Of a DNA stretch of 64,000 bases, positions 32,080 to 40,462 are shown in pieces. Position 1 is the stretch's first letter. The number at the start of each line of letters is the position of its first letter. The notes beneath the pieces were generated by a model, which worked only from the letters and a program-made list of their open reading frames with translations, searched no databases and had not been told where the DNA came from. The DNA comes from Sinorhizobium sojae CCBAU 05684 (lineage in GTDB: Bacteria; Pseudomonadota; Alphaproteobacteria; Rhizobiales; Rhizobiaceae): the NCBI RefSeq assembly GCF_002288525.1, contig NZ_CP023067.1:2738501-2802500 (forward strand), in the 5' to 3' direction. A program made the position numbers and the translations under genes.

Positions 32080-33063
32080 ATGACCGCGATTCTCGACGCC
32101 ACACCGGACAATCCGATCCCGGGAAATCCCGTGGCAGGCTTTTTCGATGGCGTCGGCAGCCGGAAGATCCGCTACGCGATTTTCAAGACGAAGGCGCGCG
32201 TCGCGCGTGGCACGGTGGTGCTGCTGCAGGGGCGCAACGAATCGATCGAGAAATATTTCGAAACCATCGGCGAGTTCATGGAGGCCGGCTATTGGGTCGC
32301 GACCTTCGACTGGCGCGGACAGGGCGGGTCGGAACGGCTGCTGCCACAGCCGGCGCTCGGCCATGTGGAGCACTTCTCCGATTACGGGCGCGACCTGATG
32401 ATTTTCCTGGAGCAGATCGTGTTGCCGGACACGCGCCTGCCCTTCTCGATCGTCGCCCATTCCATGGGAGCGCTCGTCTGTCTGTCGGTGGCGCCGGCGA
32501 TGGCGACTCGGGTCGACCGCATCGTGCTGCTTGCCCCTTTCGTAGGCTTGGGCGGGCAGGTCATCGGCGAGCCGGGCATCGTCGCGCTCGCGGCCGTGAT
32601 GCGCTGGCTTGGCCTCGGCAGAATGCCGCTCCACCGGGACAGGCGCGGCCACGGGCCCTTCGCGAACAATCCGTTGACCAGGGACGCCGACCGCTACGCC
32701 CGCAACCTGGCGCTGCTCGAGAGCCACCCGCGCTTGCGGCTCGGGCCGCCGACGGCGCGATGGTTGAACGAGGCCTTCCGGACCATACGGCGCGTGACGC
32801 GCCCCTGGCATCTGACAAGGATCACCGTACCGACCGTCCTGCTGGCGCCGACGGCCGACGGGCTCGTGCCCTATCTCGCGATCGAACGCCTGGCCAGCAA
32901 TTTCCGCGCCGGCCACCTGATACCCATCGATGGTGCGCGCCACGAACTGCTGCAGGAGGCGGATCGCTATAGGGCGCAGGCCATGGCGGCGATCCTCGCC
33001 TTCCTGCCGGAGGCCGAAGCCGAGGAAGCGGACGGCTCGCCGCAAGTCCTGGAAGAGGCCTGA
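32080..33063 (+). CDS. alpha/beta hydrolase (lysophospholipase-like)
   Basis: The 327-residue protein belongs to the PldB-like serine hydrolases. The oxyanion and strand blocks are VVLLQGRNESIEKYF and FDWRGQGGSERL. The nucleophile elbow is AHSMGAL with S128. The likely acid and base are D in APTADGLVPY and H in IDGARHELLQEADRY. It would cleave lysophospholipids or monoacylglycerols; the exact substrate is unknown. I chose the ATG at 32080 (MTAILDATPDNP); upstream residues to 31990 are unconserved. The phosphatase gene is convergent 11 bp away. Confidence 0.88.
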   Translation: MTAILDATPDNPIPGNPVAGFFDGVGSRKIRYAIFKTKARVARGTVVLLQGRNESIEKYFETIGEFMEAGYWVATFDWRGQGGSERLLPQPALGHVEHFSDYGRDLMIFLEQIVLPDTRLPFSIVAHSMGALVCLSVAPAMATRVDRIVLLAPFVGLGGQVIGEPGIVALAAVMRWLGLGRMPLHRDRRGHGPFANNPLTRDADRYARNLALLESHPRLRLGPPTARWLNEAFRTIRRVTRPWHLTRITVPTVLLAPTADGLVPYLAIERLASNFRAGHLIPIDGARHELLQEADRYRAQAMAAILAFLPEAEAEEADGSPQVLEEA

Positions 33064-33074
33064 CGCTTTCGCAT

Positions 33075-33851
33075 TCAGCGGGAGCGCAACATCTCCAGCG
33101 CTTGCGCGTGGACCTCGCGGCTGCCGGCGGCGATGACCTCTCCCCCCATTTCCGCCGGTCCGCCCTGCCAATCGGTGATGATGCCGCCGGCCTGTTCGAT
33201 CAGCGGGATGAGCCCGCCGACGTCATAGGGCTTCAGGCCGCATTCGATGACGAGATCGACATGGCCGGCAGCCAGCAGCGCAAATGCGTAGCAATCGCAG
33301 CCATAGCGGAAGAGCCGGACCTCCGACTGCAGCGCCTCGAAGCGCTCCTTGATTTCGCCCGTATAAAGATGCGGCGAGGTGGTGAAGAGAACGGCATCCG
33401 AAAGCCCGCCGCAATCGCGTGTACGCAGCACCTTCTCACCGCCCGGACCGCGATAGACCGATCTCTCGCCATCGGCGAAATAGCGCTCGCCGGTGAAGGG
33501 CTGATCCATCAGTCCCATGATCGCCTCGCCGTTGCGATAGAGCCCGATCAGCGTGCCCCAGACCGGCAGGCCGGAGATGAAGGCGCGCGTTCCGTCGATC
33601 GGATCGATAACCCAGACATGCTCGCGATCGAGCCCGACATTGCCGTGCTCCTCGCCCAGGATTCCGTGCTCGGGATATGCGCTTTCGATCAGCGCCCGGA
33701 TCGCCGCCTCGGCCGACTGATCAGCCTCCGTGACTGGATCGAAGCCACCTTGGAGCTTGTTGGTCACACATGCGTCGGTGCGGAAGCGCGGCATGGTTTC
33801 CGCCTTGGCGGCGTCGGCGAGGCGATCGAAGAAGGAACGGTCGGGCAACAT
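33075..33851 (-). CDS. hisN: inositol monophosphatase family, HisN-type histidinol-phosphatase
   Basis: The 258-residue metal-dependent phosphatase has the family motifs LGEEHG, WVIDPIDGTRAFISGLP and CGLKPYDVGGLIPLIEQAGG. The FISGLPVWGTLIGL extension is typical of HisN-type members, which dephosphorylate histidinol phosphate in histidine synthesis. A SuhB-like inositol monophosphatase role cannot be excluded. The ATG at 33851 (MLPDRSFFDRL) follows GAGAG and starts the family N-terminus. The MmgR-like small RNA lies upstream and divergent, as described for rhizobia. Confidence 0.87.
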   Translation of the reverse strand: MLPDRSFFDRLADAAKAETMPRFRTDACVTNKLQGGFDPVTEADQSAEAAIRALIESAYPEHGILGEEHGNVGLDREHVWVIDPIDGTRAFISGLPVWGTLIGLYRNGEAIMGLMDQPFTGERYFADGERSVYRGPGGEKVLRTRDCGGLSDAVLFTTSPHLYTGEIKERFEALQSEVRLFRYGCDCYAFALLAAGHVDLVIECGLKPYDVGGLIPLIEQAGGIITDWQGGPAEMGGEVIAAGSREVHAQALEMLRSR

Positions 33852-33996
33852 GGCACTCTCTTGGCGGATGTGGAAAATCTTTGAATAGACGAATCCCACC
33901 GAAAGGCAACGACCGCCCTGGGCGCACGGACGCAAGCAAGTCCGGCGAGATCACGAATGTTTCTTGTTGCGCCGCAAAAGTTACCGACCGGAAAAC

Positions 33997-34025
33997 TTGA
34001 CAATTGTGCAGCGCAATATTAGCCT
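33997..34025 (+). promoter_or_regulatory. likely promoter of the MmgR-like RNA
   Basis: TTGACA (33997-34002) is followed after 17 bp by TAGCCT (34020-34025). The expected start near 34032 fits a 77-79 nt RNA ending at the terminator at 34110. Confidence 0.55.
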
Positions 34026-34032
34026 GATCGTG

Positions 34033-34110
34033 CAGTCACTCGTGGCTGCGAATACCCTCCTTGGGTGTTTCCTCCCTAGACTTGACCGCGCCGCTGGCGC
34101 GGTTCTTTTT
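34033..34110 (+). ncRNA. mmgR: MmgR-like small RNA (alpha-r8 family, suhB motif)
   Basis: A roughly 78-nt transcript is predicted. A small hairpin ACCC-TCCTT-GGGT leads to an unpaired TTTCCTCCCT (34068-34077), the invariant motif I recall for MmgR/alpha-r8. The terminator ACCGCGCC-GCT-GGCGCGGT follows, with TCTTTTT. In S. meliloti MmgR restrains polyhydroxybutyrate accumulation. Its place beside a SuhB/HisN-type gene also fits the Rfam suhB RNA. The 5' end is inferred from the promoter and the usual length. Confidence 0.87.
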
Positions 34111-34141
34111 ATGGACGGCGAGGTTTGAAGAGACGCGAGCG

Positions 34142-35041
34142 CTACTCGGCCGCCAGCGGCAGATCGGCGGCAAAATCCTCGACATGTCGGGAAAACGTTC
34201 CGATGAAGGTGGCGAGATCGGTCGCCAATGCAGAGAAACCAGGCTTTTTGATCAGTGTCGACTCGTCGATATAGAGAGAGCGATTGATCTCGATCTGCAG
34301 CGCGTGCAGCCCGCGGGTGGGGCGGCCGTAATGCTCGGTGATGAAGCCGCCGGCATAGGGTTTATTGCGGGTCACCGCATAGCCAAGCTGTTCCAGGAGT
34401 TCCACCGCCATGCGCGACAATTCCGCGGCGGCACTCGTTCCGTAGCGGTCGCCGATGATGAAATCCGGCCGCTGCCCGCTCGCTGCAAGATGCACGTTGC
34501 CGGGCATGGAATGGCAATCGATGAGGACCGCCATCCCGAACTGCACATGCGTGCGGGCGATCAGCTTCCGAAGCGTCGCGTGGTATGGCTTGTAGATCGA
34601 CTCGACGCGCGTGAGCGCCTCCTCGACCGGAAAACGGCCACGATATATCTCCATATTCTCGGCGACCACGCGCGGAACGGTGCCGAGCCCGCCGGCAACG
34701 CGCATGGAGCTGATATTCGCATGCGGCGGCAGGGCGCCGTCGAACATGCGGGGATCGAGTTCGTAGGGTTCGCGATTGACGTCGAGGAAAGCCCGCGGGA
34801 AATGCGCCCTCAGAAGCGGCGCCCCCAGGAAGGTGGCGCTCTGAAACAGTTCGTCGACGAAATGGTCTTCCGAACGGCGGATCGAATGGGCGTCGAGGCG
34901 CGATTGATCGAGAAAGGACTGAGGATAGAGGCGGCCGCTATGGGGAGAGTTGAACACGAAGGGAATCCGCTGGGTCGCGGGTTCCAGAATTTCGAACATT
35001 TCCCACTCACCCACTTCCCCCATCGGAACCCTTTTTACCAT
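34142..35041 (-). CDS. N-formylglutamate amidohydrolase family protein
   Basis: The protein of about 299 residues belongs to the N-formylglutamate amidohydrolase (HutG-like) family, which releases glutamate and formate in histidine breakdown. It has FVFNSPHSGRLYP, RRSEDHFVDELF, FLDVNREPYELDP and the metal-site block VLIDCHSMPG. No other hut gene is near, so the in vivo substrate is open. The start is uncertain: ATG at 35041, 35023 or 34999. None has a strong ribosome-binding site; residues before 35041 are unconserved. Confidence 0.87.
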   Translation of the reverse strand: MVKRVPMGEVGEWEMFEILEPATQRIPFVFNSPHSGRLYPQSFLDQSRLDAHSIRRSEDHFVDELFQSATFLGAPLLRAHFPRAFLDVNREPYELDPRMFDGALPPHANISSMRVAGGLGTVPRVVAENMEIYRGRFPVEEALTRVESIYKPYHATLRKLIARTHVQFGMAVLIDCHSMPGNVHLAASGQRPDFIIGDRYGTSAAAELSRMAVELLEQLGYAVTRNKPYAGGFITEHYGRPTRGLHALQIEINRSLYIDESTLIKKPGFSALATDLATFIGTFSRHVEDFAADLPLAAE

Positions 35042-35215
35042 GTCGGGATCTTGCTTCGTCGACCATGTTGCCAGTTGGCCGCCTCTGTGTCCATAGTGGC
35101 CGCTTCCCGGATTCGGGGGGTTGACCCATCCCATTCACCGGATATTTACGCGGCTGCGGTTAGCTAGACTGCCGCCATTCACAAGCATTGAAAAGAAGTA
35201 GCCACGGCCGAATTC

Positions 35216-35578
35216 ATGACTGCGAAAATCCTCCTTGCCGAAGACGACAACGACATGCGCCGCTTCCTCGTGAAGGCGTTGGAAAAGGCGGGCTACAAGG
35301 TCCAGTCCTACGACAACGGCGCCAGCGCCTATGACCGGCTTCGCGAAGAGCCCTTTTCGCTGCTCCTGACCGACATCGTCATGCCGGAAATGGACGGCAT
35401 CGAACTTGCCCGCCGCGCCACCGAGCTCGATCCGGACCTCAAGGTCATGTTCATCACCGGCTTTGCCGCCGTGGCGTTGAACCCCGATTCGAAGGCTCCG
35501 AAGGACGCCAAGGTGCTTTCCAAGCCCTTCCACCTGCGCGATCTCGTCAACGAGGTCAACAAGATGCTGGCGGCCTGA
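35216..35578 (+). CDS. cpdR: CpdR single-domain response regulator
   Basis: The 120-residue receiver has no output domain. It has the acidic pair D10-D11, phospho-acceptor D53 in LLTDIVMPEMDG, a conserved T in MFITGFA, and switch lysine in LSKPFHLRDL. The start AEDDNDMRRFLVKALEKAGY and C-terminus NKMLAA match CpdR1 of S. meliloti. CpdR is phosphorylated through the CckA-ChpT relay and, when unphosphorylated, directs ClpXP to degrade cell-cycle regulators. The gene is important for symbiosis in S. meliloti. Confidence 0.94.
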   Translation: MTAKILLAEDDNDMRRFLVKALEKAGYKVQSYDNGASAYDRLREEPFSLLLTDIVMPEMDGIELARRATELDPDLKVMFITGFAAVALNPDSKAPKDAKVLSKPFHLRDLVNEVNKMLAA

Positions 35579-35664
35579 TCTCGCTGGGTTAGGTGCGGCC
35601 GGCAACCGCTCGCTTACAGAGCCGCCGCAGATTTATCCACAGCATCCGTTCCAAATGGCTTGCG

Positions 35665-35708
35665 AGGCCATCGCAGACGAAAGCGTCCGCGATGGCCTTT
35701 CCTTTTCA
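35665..35708 (+). terminator. Rho-independent terminator after cpdR
   Basis: AGGCCATCGC...GCGATGGCCT is a perfect 10-bp stem with a 14-base loop. TTCCTTTTC follows. It is 87 bp after the cpdR stop. Confidence 0.8.
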
Positions 35709-35833
35709 AGGATTTAAGTCCCGCCGACGGCTGCGCCGATCCTGAAGCGGCAAGAACAAACGGCAAATCCCGCACCTGCGTCGCTTTCGAAATCTCGGTC
35801 GAATTTTCTGTCAAAAAACCTTCGAATAGCCTA

Positions 35834-35864
35834 TTGACGCCGGTGCGGGTTTTGTGGTCTATGC
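35834..35864 (+). promoter_or_regulatory. possible tRNA-Val promoter
   Basis: TTGACG (35834-35839) and CTATGC (35859-35864) lie upstream of the tRNA, resembling the rhizobial CTTGAC/CTATAT pattern. The spacing (19 bp between hexamers) is longer than usual. Confidence 0.4.
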
Positions 35865-35876
35865 GCCGCATCGGAT

Positions 35877-35951
<75 letters not shown>

Positions 35952-36087
35952 TTCCGATTTCTTCCTGTGATGTCAGTAGTCAGGCGCATTTTTCGAAGGC
36001 GTCATGCTGTTGTCACGTTTGAAGGCTAAGAAATAACCACCTCGCCATTGACCACGGATGTACTGGCACTAGCGAAAGGTCACGAGG

Positions 36088-36116
36088 AAGGTCGGGTTTG
36101 CCCCGGCCTTTTTTTG
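36088..36116 (+). terminator. Rho-independent terminator downstream of tRNA-Val
   Basis: AAGGTCGGG-TTTGC-CCCGGCCTT has a 9-bp stem with one G-U pair, followed by seven T. It lies 137 bp after the tRNA. The T-tract orientation fits only plus-strand transcription, so the tRNA transcript or an unrecognised short RNA ends here. Confidence 0.85.
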
Positions 36117-36212
36117 TTCGCGCAGTCGATGCAAACCTTCGATCCGCCCTACCGCGCCGCCCTCGCATGGTGCTTTCCGAAGATCGGGTCTGATTTGGAC
36201 GGATGCGCTGAT

Positions 36213-36893
36213 CTAATGTGCCACCTGCGCTGCCGCCGACATCACCTCCTCGGGCGACGGGGTTCGAAACATGTTTCTGCCTTCCGACACCGCCTCCGTG
36301 AAACACCAGCGCACAACGCCGTCACGGTCGAGCAGGAACTCGCCGACGAGTTGCCCGAAGGCGGCCGCCTGCATGCGGTTGTCGTCCTCCGTCATCTCGT
36401 AGCCGTCCGATTGCTGGAGATAGTCGGAGGCGGCAGCAGGATCCATGGGTTCCGGCAGTTCGCCGGGCATCTCCACCCGCATCGACATCATTGTCGGCAT
36501 GCTGATCTTATAGGGCCAGTCGTCCTCGTCTTCGGTGAACTCAGGGTTGGCCAGACCGAAGGCTCGGTGTGAAAGCCGCTCGGGATCGGCCGCAGCAAGC
36601 AGATCGGGCAAGGGATGGTACCGGAAGTAGAGGCGCGCCCGCTCGATCGGGGTGTTCACCACCGTCAGGCTCTCGATGCCCTTTTCGTTCAGGGCGGCCT
36701 TGAGCTGTCCCATTGTCGCGATCTGCCTACGGCAGAAGGGGCATTGCAGACCCCTGAAGAGACCCACCAGGACAGGCTTGTGTCCACGAAAATCGTCGAT
36801 GGCGATCTTGCCCTCATGGGTGATCGCATCCAGCACGACATTGGGTGCCCGATCGCCGGGCTGCAACGGTTCGGAACGACGATATTCCTCCAT
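36213..36893 (-). CDS. peroxiredoxin-like AhpC/TSA family protein
   Basis: The 226-residue thioredoxin-fold protein has a CPFC redox motif in FRGLQCPFCRRQIATM. This sits where AhpC/TSA proteins carry the peroxidatic cysteine. The block VNTPIERARLYFRYHPLPDLLAAADPE fits the peroxiredoxin-like family. The ATG at 36893 follows GGGAGGAAAAAGCC; the upstream open frame is unconserved. The 67-bp gap and shared strand place it just downstream of the cyclase gene, so co-transcription is possible. The substrate is unknown. Confidence 0.83.
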   Translation of the reverse strand: MEEYRRSEPLQPGDRAPNVVLDAITHEGKIAIDDFRGHKPVLVGLFRGLQCPFCRRQIATMGQLKAALNEKGIESLTVVNTPIERARLYFRYHPLPDLLAAADPERLSHRAFGLANPEFTEDEDDWPYKISMPTMMSMRVEMPGELPEPMDPAAASDYLQQSDGYEMTEDDNRMQAAAFGQLVGEFLLDRDGVVRWCFTEAVSEGRNMFRTPSPEEVMSAAAQVAH

Positions 36894-36960
36894 GGCTTTT
36901 TCCTCCCGTAACGCTAACGCCGCTTCGGCTCGGAAGGCGGAAAACCCCGCATCTCGGCGA

Positions 36961-39900
36961 CTAGTCAAGAAACGGCAATACCACCAAGGCTTCCGGGTCG
37001 AGATCATGTCGCTCGCAGACGTCGCGAGCCAAAGCGAAGTAGCGCTCCGCGTCGGCGAGTTGGCCCTCGTCGAGGCAGAGTGTCGCTAACCCATCATAGC
37101 ATGGAAACAGCACCTGCGCCTCGCCCGTTTCGTCGGCAAGGTCGAGCGCCTCTCGGTAAAGCGCGCGGGCGTCCTCCGGCCGGCCATGGCACTGGTAGAT
37201 CTGACCGAGTACGAGCAGAGATACCGGGAGATGCTCGCGCTGGTCGAGGCTCCGGTCGATCTCGATTGCCCTCTGCGCCGCAGGCACGCCTTCCCTTCCG
37301 CAGCGGTCGGTGAAGGTGCAACAGGCAACCGCGAGATTGGCGAGCAGACGCGCCTGGAAACCGAGATCGCCGGTGCGGTGCGCCACGTCGAGGCCGCGCC
37401 GGCAGACATCCACGGCCAGCTTGGGATCGACGATCGTGTAGAGCACGGCGAGGTTCGTATAGCCGCGGCAGGCGGCATGCATCAATTCAGCCTGGCCGGC
37501 CACCCCGACGCTCCTTTCCACCGCATCGATCGCGTCGCGGAGGCTACCGCGCCGCGCCAGCGCAACACCCTTGGTGTTCAACGCCTCGGCGGTAACCAGA
37601 GCCGCCTCGCGCCGCGTCTCCTCAGTGGCGTCGGACGCGAGCCCTGCGACTTTGTCCAAGGCCTCGTCGGCCCAACGGGCGGCAGCGGGATAGTCACCCA
37701 TGCGGAAGGCGAGGTGTCCGCGCTCCTGCAAGAGCGATGCACTCTCCAGGGGAGCGTGCGCGCTTTCGAGCAACGCCGCGGCCCGGGCGAAACTCGCCTG
37801 CGCCCGATCGCGCTTGCCCGCCTCCCAATAAAGATGCCCGAGCTTGCGGAGAATACGGGCGGAGGCAACCGTGTCCGCCGACACCCGATGGCTGTCGAGC
37901 AGCGCATTGTAGTGCTCCTCCGCCTCGGCTCGCCTGCCGGCAGGCCCGAGCAGATCGGCGAGGCGCTCGCGCGCGATGAACCATTCGGGCTCCTCCAGAG
38001 CGGCGAGTGCCGCCATTGCCTGCCTATAGAAGCGGATGGCGTCCTCGTTGGCATAGAGCCGGCGCGCGCGGTCTCCCGCTTCCAGCAGGCACCGGGCCCC
38101 TTTCGCCCGCTCGGCCGATTGGCTGAAATGATACCCGAGAAACGCCAAATCTTCGAAGCGCTCGGGATTTGCGCCAAAACGGCGCTCCAGGGCCGCTGCG
38201 ACAGCCGCATGGATCTCCATCCGCCGCTTCATCAGGAGGTTGTTATAGACCACCTCGTGGAGCAGCGACTGCACGAAGCGATAGGCTTGCTCCCCTGCCC
38301 CCGCATCTTCCTCGAAGATTTCCGCTTCGCAGAGCAATTCCAGTCCGGATTCGATGTCGGCCGGGTGGGGCGAAATGGCGGCGAGAAGCGCGGCGTCGAA
38401 ACGCGGGCCGATGACGGCGGCGTTGTGGACAAGGCTGCGCATCCCCTTTGACAACCGGTCGATGCGTGCAAGCAGCATCGCCTCGATGCCGATTGGAATG
38501 TCGACGCTTGCATCGGCATCGGCCGCCTGCCAGCACGAGCCGTCGCGCCGTAGCGTTTCGAGCTCGATCAGGGCTCGGATGATCTCTTCCACGAAGAGCG
38601 GATTGCCCCCGGCCCTCGCCAGAATTCTTGTGTGCAGGACTCGCGGCAGCCCGTCTTCGCCGAAGAATGCGCGAAGGAGCCTTTGGCCGTCGGCCGCAGG
38701 GAGCGGAGCCAAGCGAAGCGCCGTGACGCTGGCTCGACCCGGCGCCAGCCGCTCCGGCCCGGCATGCGGCCGCTGCGTGGTGATCACCATCAGCGGCCGG
38801 CAATCCAAACGGTCAAGCACAAAACGCAGGGCCTCCAGCGAGGCCTCATCGGCCCAGTGCAGATCCTCTATGACGAGAAGCAATGGCGCCAGATCGAGCC
38901 GACGCTCAAACAGGGTGCGGATAACGGAGAAGAGCTGGCGGCGAACCTGTTCGGGTGCGAGATGCTGCAATGCGCCCGTTCGATCCCCCATGCCGAAAAT
39001 GTGAAAGAGGAGCGGCATCAGTTCATCCGCCTCGGCGGCTGTAAAGCCGATCTCCGCCAGGCCCGACCCCAGGCCCTCCCGAACTCTCTCCGCCGAGTCG
39101 GCGCGCGACAGCCCGTAGGCGCTGCGGAGCACGGTGGCGAGCGTGCCGTAGGATGGCTCTCCAAGTGGCGAGCAGGCGGCACACCTGACGGCGACATGGG
39201 CGAAACGCGGATCGCCGCCTATACTCGCGAGGAATTCTCCGACGAGACGCGTCTTGCCGATGCCCGCCTCGCCGGTCAGCCGCACCAGTTGCGCGGTACC
39301 GGCGCAGGCAAGCGCCAGGCAATCCCGCAGGCGGCCGAGTTCGGAGTCCCGTCCGATCAGCGGGGCATTGAGGCCGAGTGCTTCGAGCCCCCTTGCCGGC
39401 CGGGGTATCTCCAGAGCACTCAGCACGCGGTGAACCTGCAGGCTGCCGGTCTTGCCGCGCAGACCAACGGCGCCAAGCGTCTCGTAGGCGAAGGCGTGCC
39501 GGGTGAGCTTGTGCGTCACCGGGCCTACAAGAATTTCGTCTGCCCCAGCGGTCGCCTGCAGGCGCTGAGCAATGTTGACCGTATCGCCGGTGACGGAATA
39601 GGACTTGGAATCTCCCGCGCCGAGGCGCCCCGCGACGACCGGCCCGGTGTTCACGCCGACATGGAGGCTCAGGGGCAAGCCGATCTGTTTGCGCCAGCGC
39701 TCGCTCACCCGCCCCGCCCGGCCCACCATCTCGAGCGCCGCGCGAAGCGCCCGTTCCGGATCATCCTCATGCGCCACTGGCGCGCCGAAAAGGGCAAGCA
39801 GTGCATCGCCGATGAACTTGTCGACAAAGCCGCCGACGGCTTCGACGGCTTCGGTCAATTCCTCGAAAAGCTCGTTCTGAAGGGTCTGCAGGATTTCGGG

Positions 39901-40206
39901 ATCGACCCGCTCGCTCAGGCCCGTAAACCCGCAGAGATCGGCAAAGACGACCGTTACGGTGCGCCGGTCGGCCCCGGCATCCGGGCTCGACGATGAGGAT
40001 CGCGGCGCGGGCGCTGCGGAGGGCTCGGGTGACGATCGCCTTGGGACCGGAGAGGTGCCGATCTTCGTGCCGCATCGGGGGCAGAAAGCGAAGTGCGGCG
40101 GACACGCATAGCCGCAGTCCGGACACAGCGTCTGCTGCTTCGCCCCGCATCTCGGGCAGTAGGCGAAGCCGCTCTCGATTTCGGTGCCGCATTCGTGGCA
40201 GTTCAT
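36961..40206 (-). CDS. zinc-ribbon / class III adenylate cyclase / AAA ATPase / TPR protein
   Basis: The 1081-residue protein opens with two zinc ribbons (Cys 3, 6, 17, 20 and 28, 31, 42, 45). A class III nucleotidyl cyclase domain (about 78-255) has metal aspartates D90 in VVFADLCGFTG and D134 in FIGDALLALFG, base-reading K130, and the transition-state pair in TVNIAQRLQ. All catalytic residues appear intact. A STAND-like ATPase follows with Walker A TGEAGIGKTRLV and Walker B LLLVIEDLHWADE. The C-terminal part has about ten helical TPR-like repeats. It may make cAMP in response to a protein or ligand bound by the ATPase-TPR part. No partner is adjacent. Confidence 0.92.
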   Translation of the reverse strand: MNCHECGTEIESGFAYCPRCGAKQQTLCPDCGYACPPHFAFCPRCGTKIGTSPVPRRSSPEPSAAPAPRSSSSSPDAGADRRTVTVVFADLCGFTGLSERVDPEILQTLQNELFEELTEAVEAVGGFVDKFIGDALLALFGAPVAHEDDPERALRAALEMVGRAGRVSERWRKQIGLPLSLHVGVNTGPVVAGRLGAGDSKSYSVTGDTVNIAQRLQATAGADEILVGPVTHKLTRHAFAYETLGAVGLRGKTGSLQVHRVLSALEIPRPARGLEALGLNAPLIGRDSELGRLRDCLALACAGTAQLVRLTGEAGIGKTRLVGEFLASIGGDPRFAHVAVRCAACSPLGEPSYGTLATVLRSAYGLSRADSAERVREGLGSGLAEIGFTAAEADELMPLLFHIFGMGDRTGALQHLAPEQVRRQLFSVIRTLFERRLDLAPLLLVIEDLHWADEASLEALRFVLDRLDCRPLMVITTQRPHAGPERLAPGRASVTALRLAPLPAADGQRLLRAFFGEDGLPRVLHTRILARAGGNPLFVEEIIRALIELETLRRDGSCWQAADADASVDIPIGIEAMLLARIDRLSKGMRSLVHNAAVIGPRFDAALLAAISPHPADIESGLELLCEAEIFEEDAGAGEQAYRFVQSLLHEVVYNNLLMKRRMEIHAAVAAALERRFGANPERFEDLAFLGYHFSQSAERAKGARCLLEAGDRARRLYANEDAIRFYRQAMAALAALEEPEWFIARERLADLLGPAGRRAEAEEHYNALLDSHRVSADTVASARILRKLGHLYWEAGKRDRAQASFARAAALLESAHAPLESASLLQERGHLAFRMGDYPAAARWADEALDKVAGLASDATEETRREAALVTAEALNTKGVALARRGSLRDAIDAVERSVGVAGQAELMHAACRGYTNLAVLYTIVDPKLAVDVCRRGLDVAHRTGDLGFQARLLANLAVACCTFTDRCGREGVPAAQRAIEIDRSLDQREHLPVSLLVLGQIYQCHGRPEDARALYREALDLADETGEAQVLFPCYDGLATLCLDEGQLADAERYFALARDVCERHDLDPEALVVLPFLD

Positions 40207-40462
40207 CTCGGACGAACCTCATGAGGCCGCTCCCGCCGGAATACCCGGGAGAGAACGCGGGAATGCCCGATGACAATGGACCTCTAGCCCCGGCTTGACA
40301 AGCAAGAGAGGTCGGCAGCCGCCGGATTGAATCGCGGCGAGAGGCGGAAATATTCTGACGCAAAGATGACGCGGGCGCAATTTTGCGCTAGTACGCCATG
40401 CACTGGCGCTCCAGCATCGCCACGTTCCGCGTATCGCCATCCGTCCGTGAAGGAAGACGTTC

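Noticed and set aside
31630..33171. N-terminal extension of the hsp20 open frame to 667 codons
   Set aside because: The perfect AAGGAGG, RpoH promoter and thermometer all point to the start at 31629. The extension crosses two genes on the other strand.
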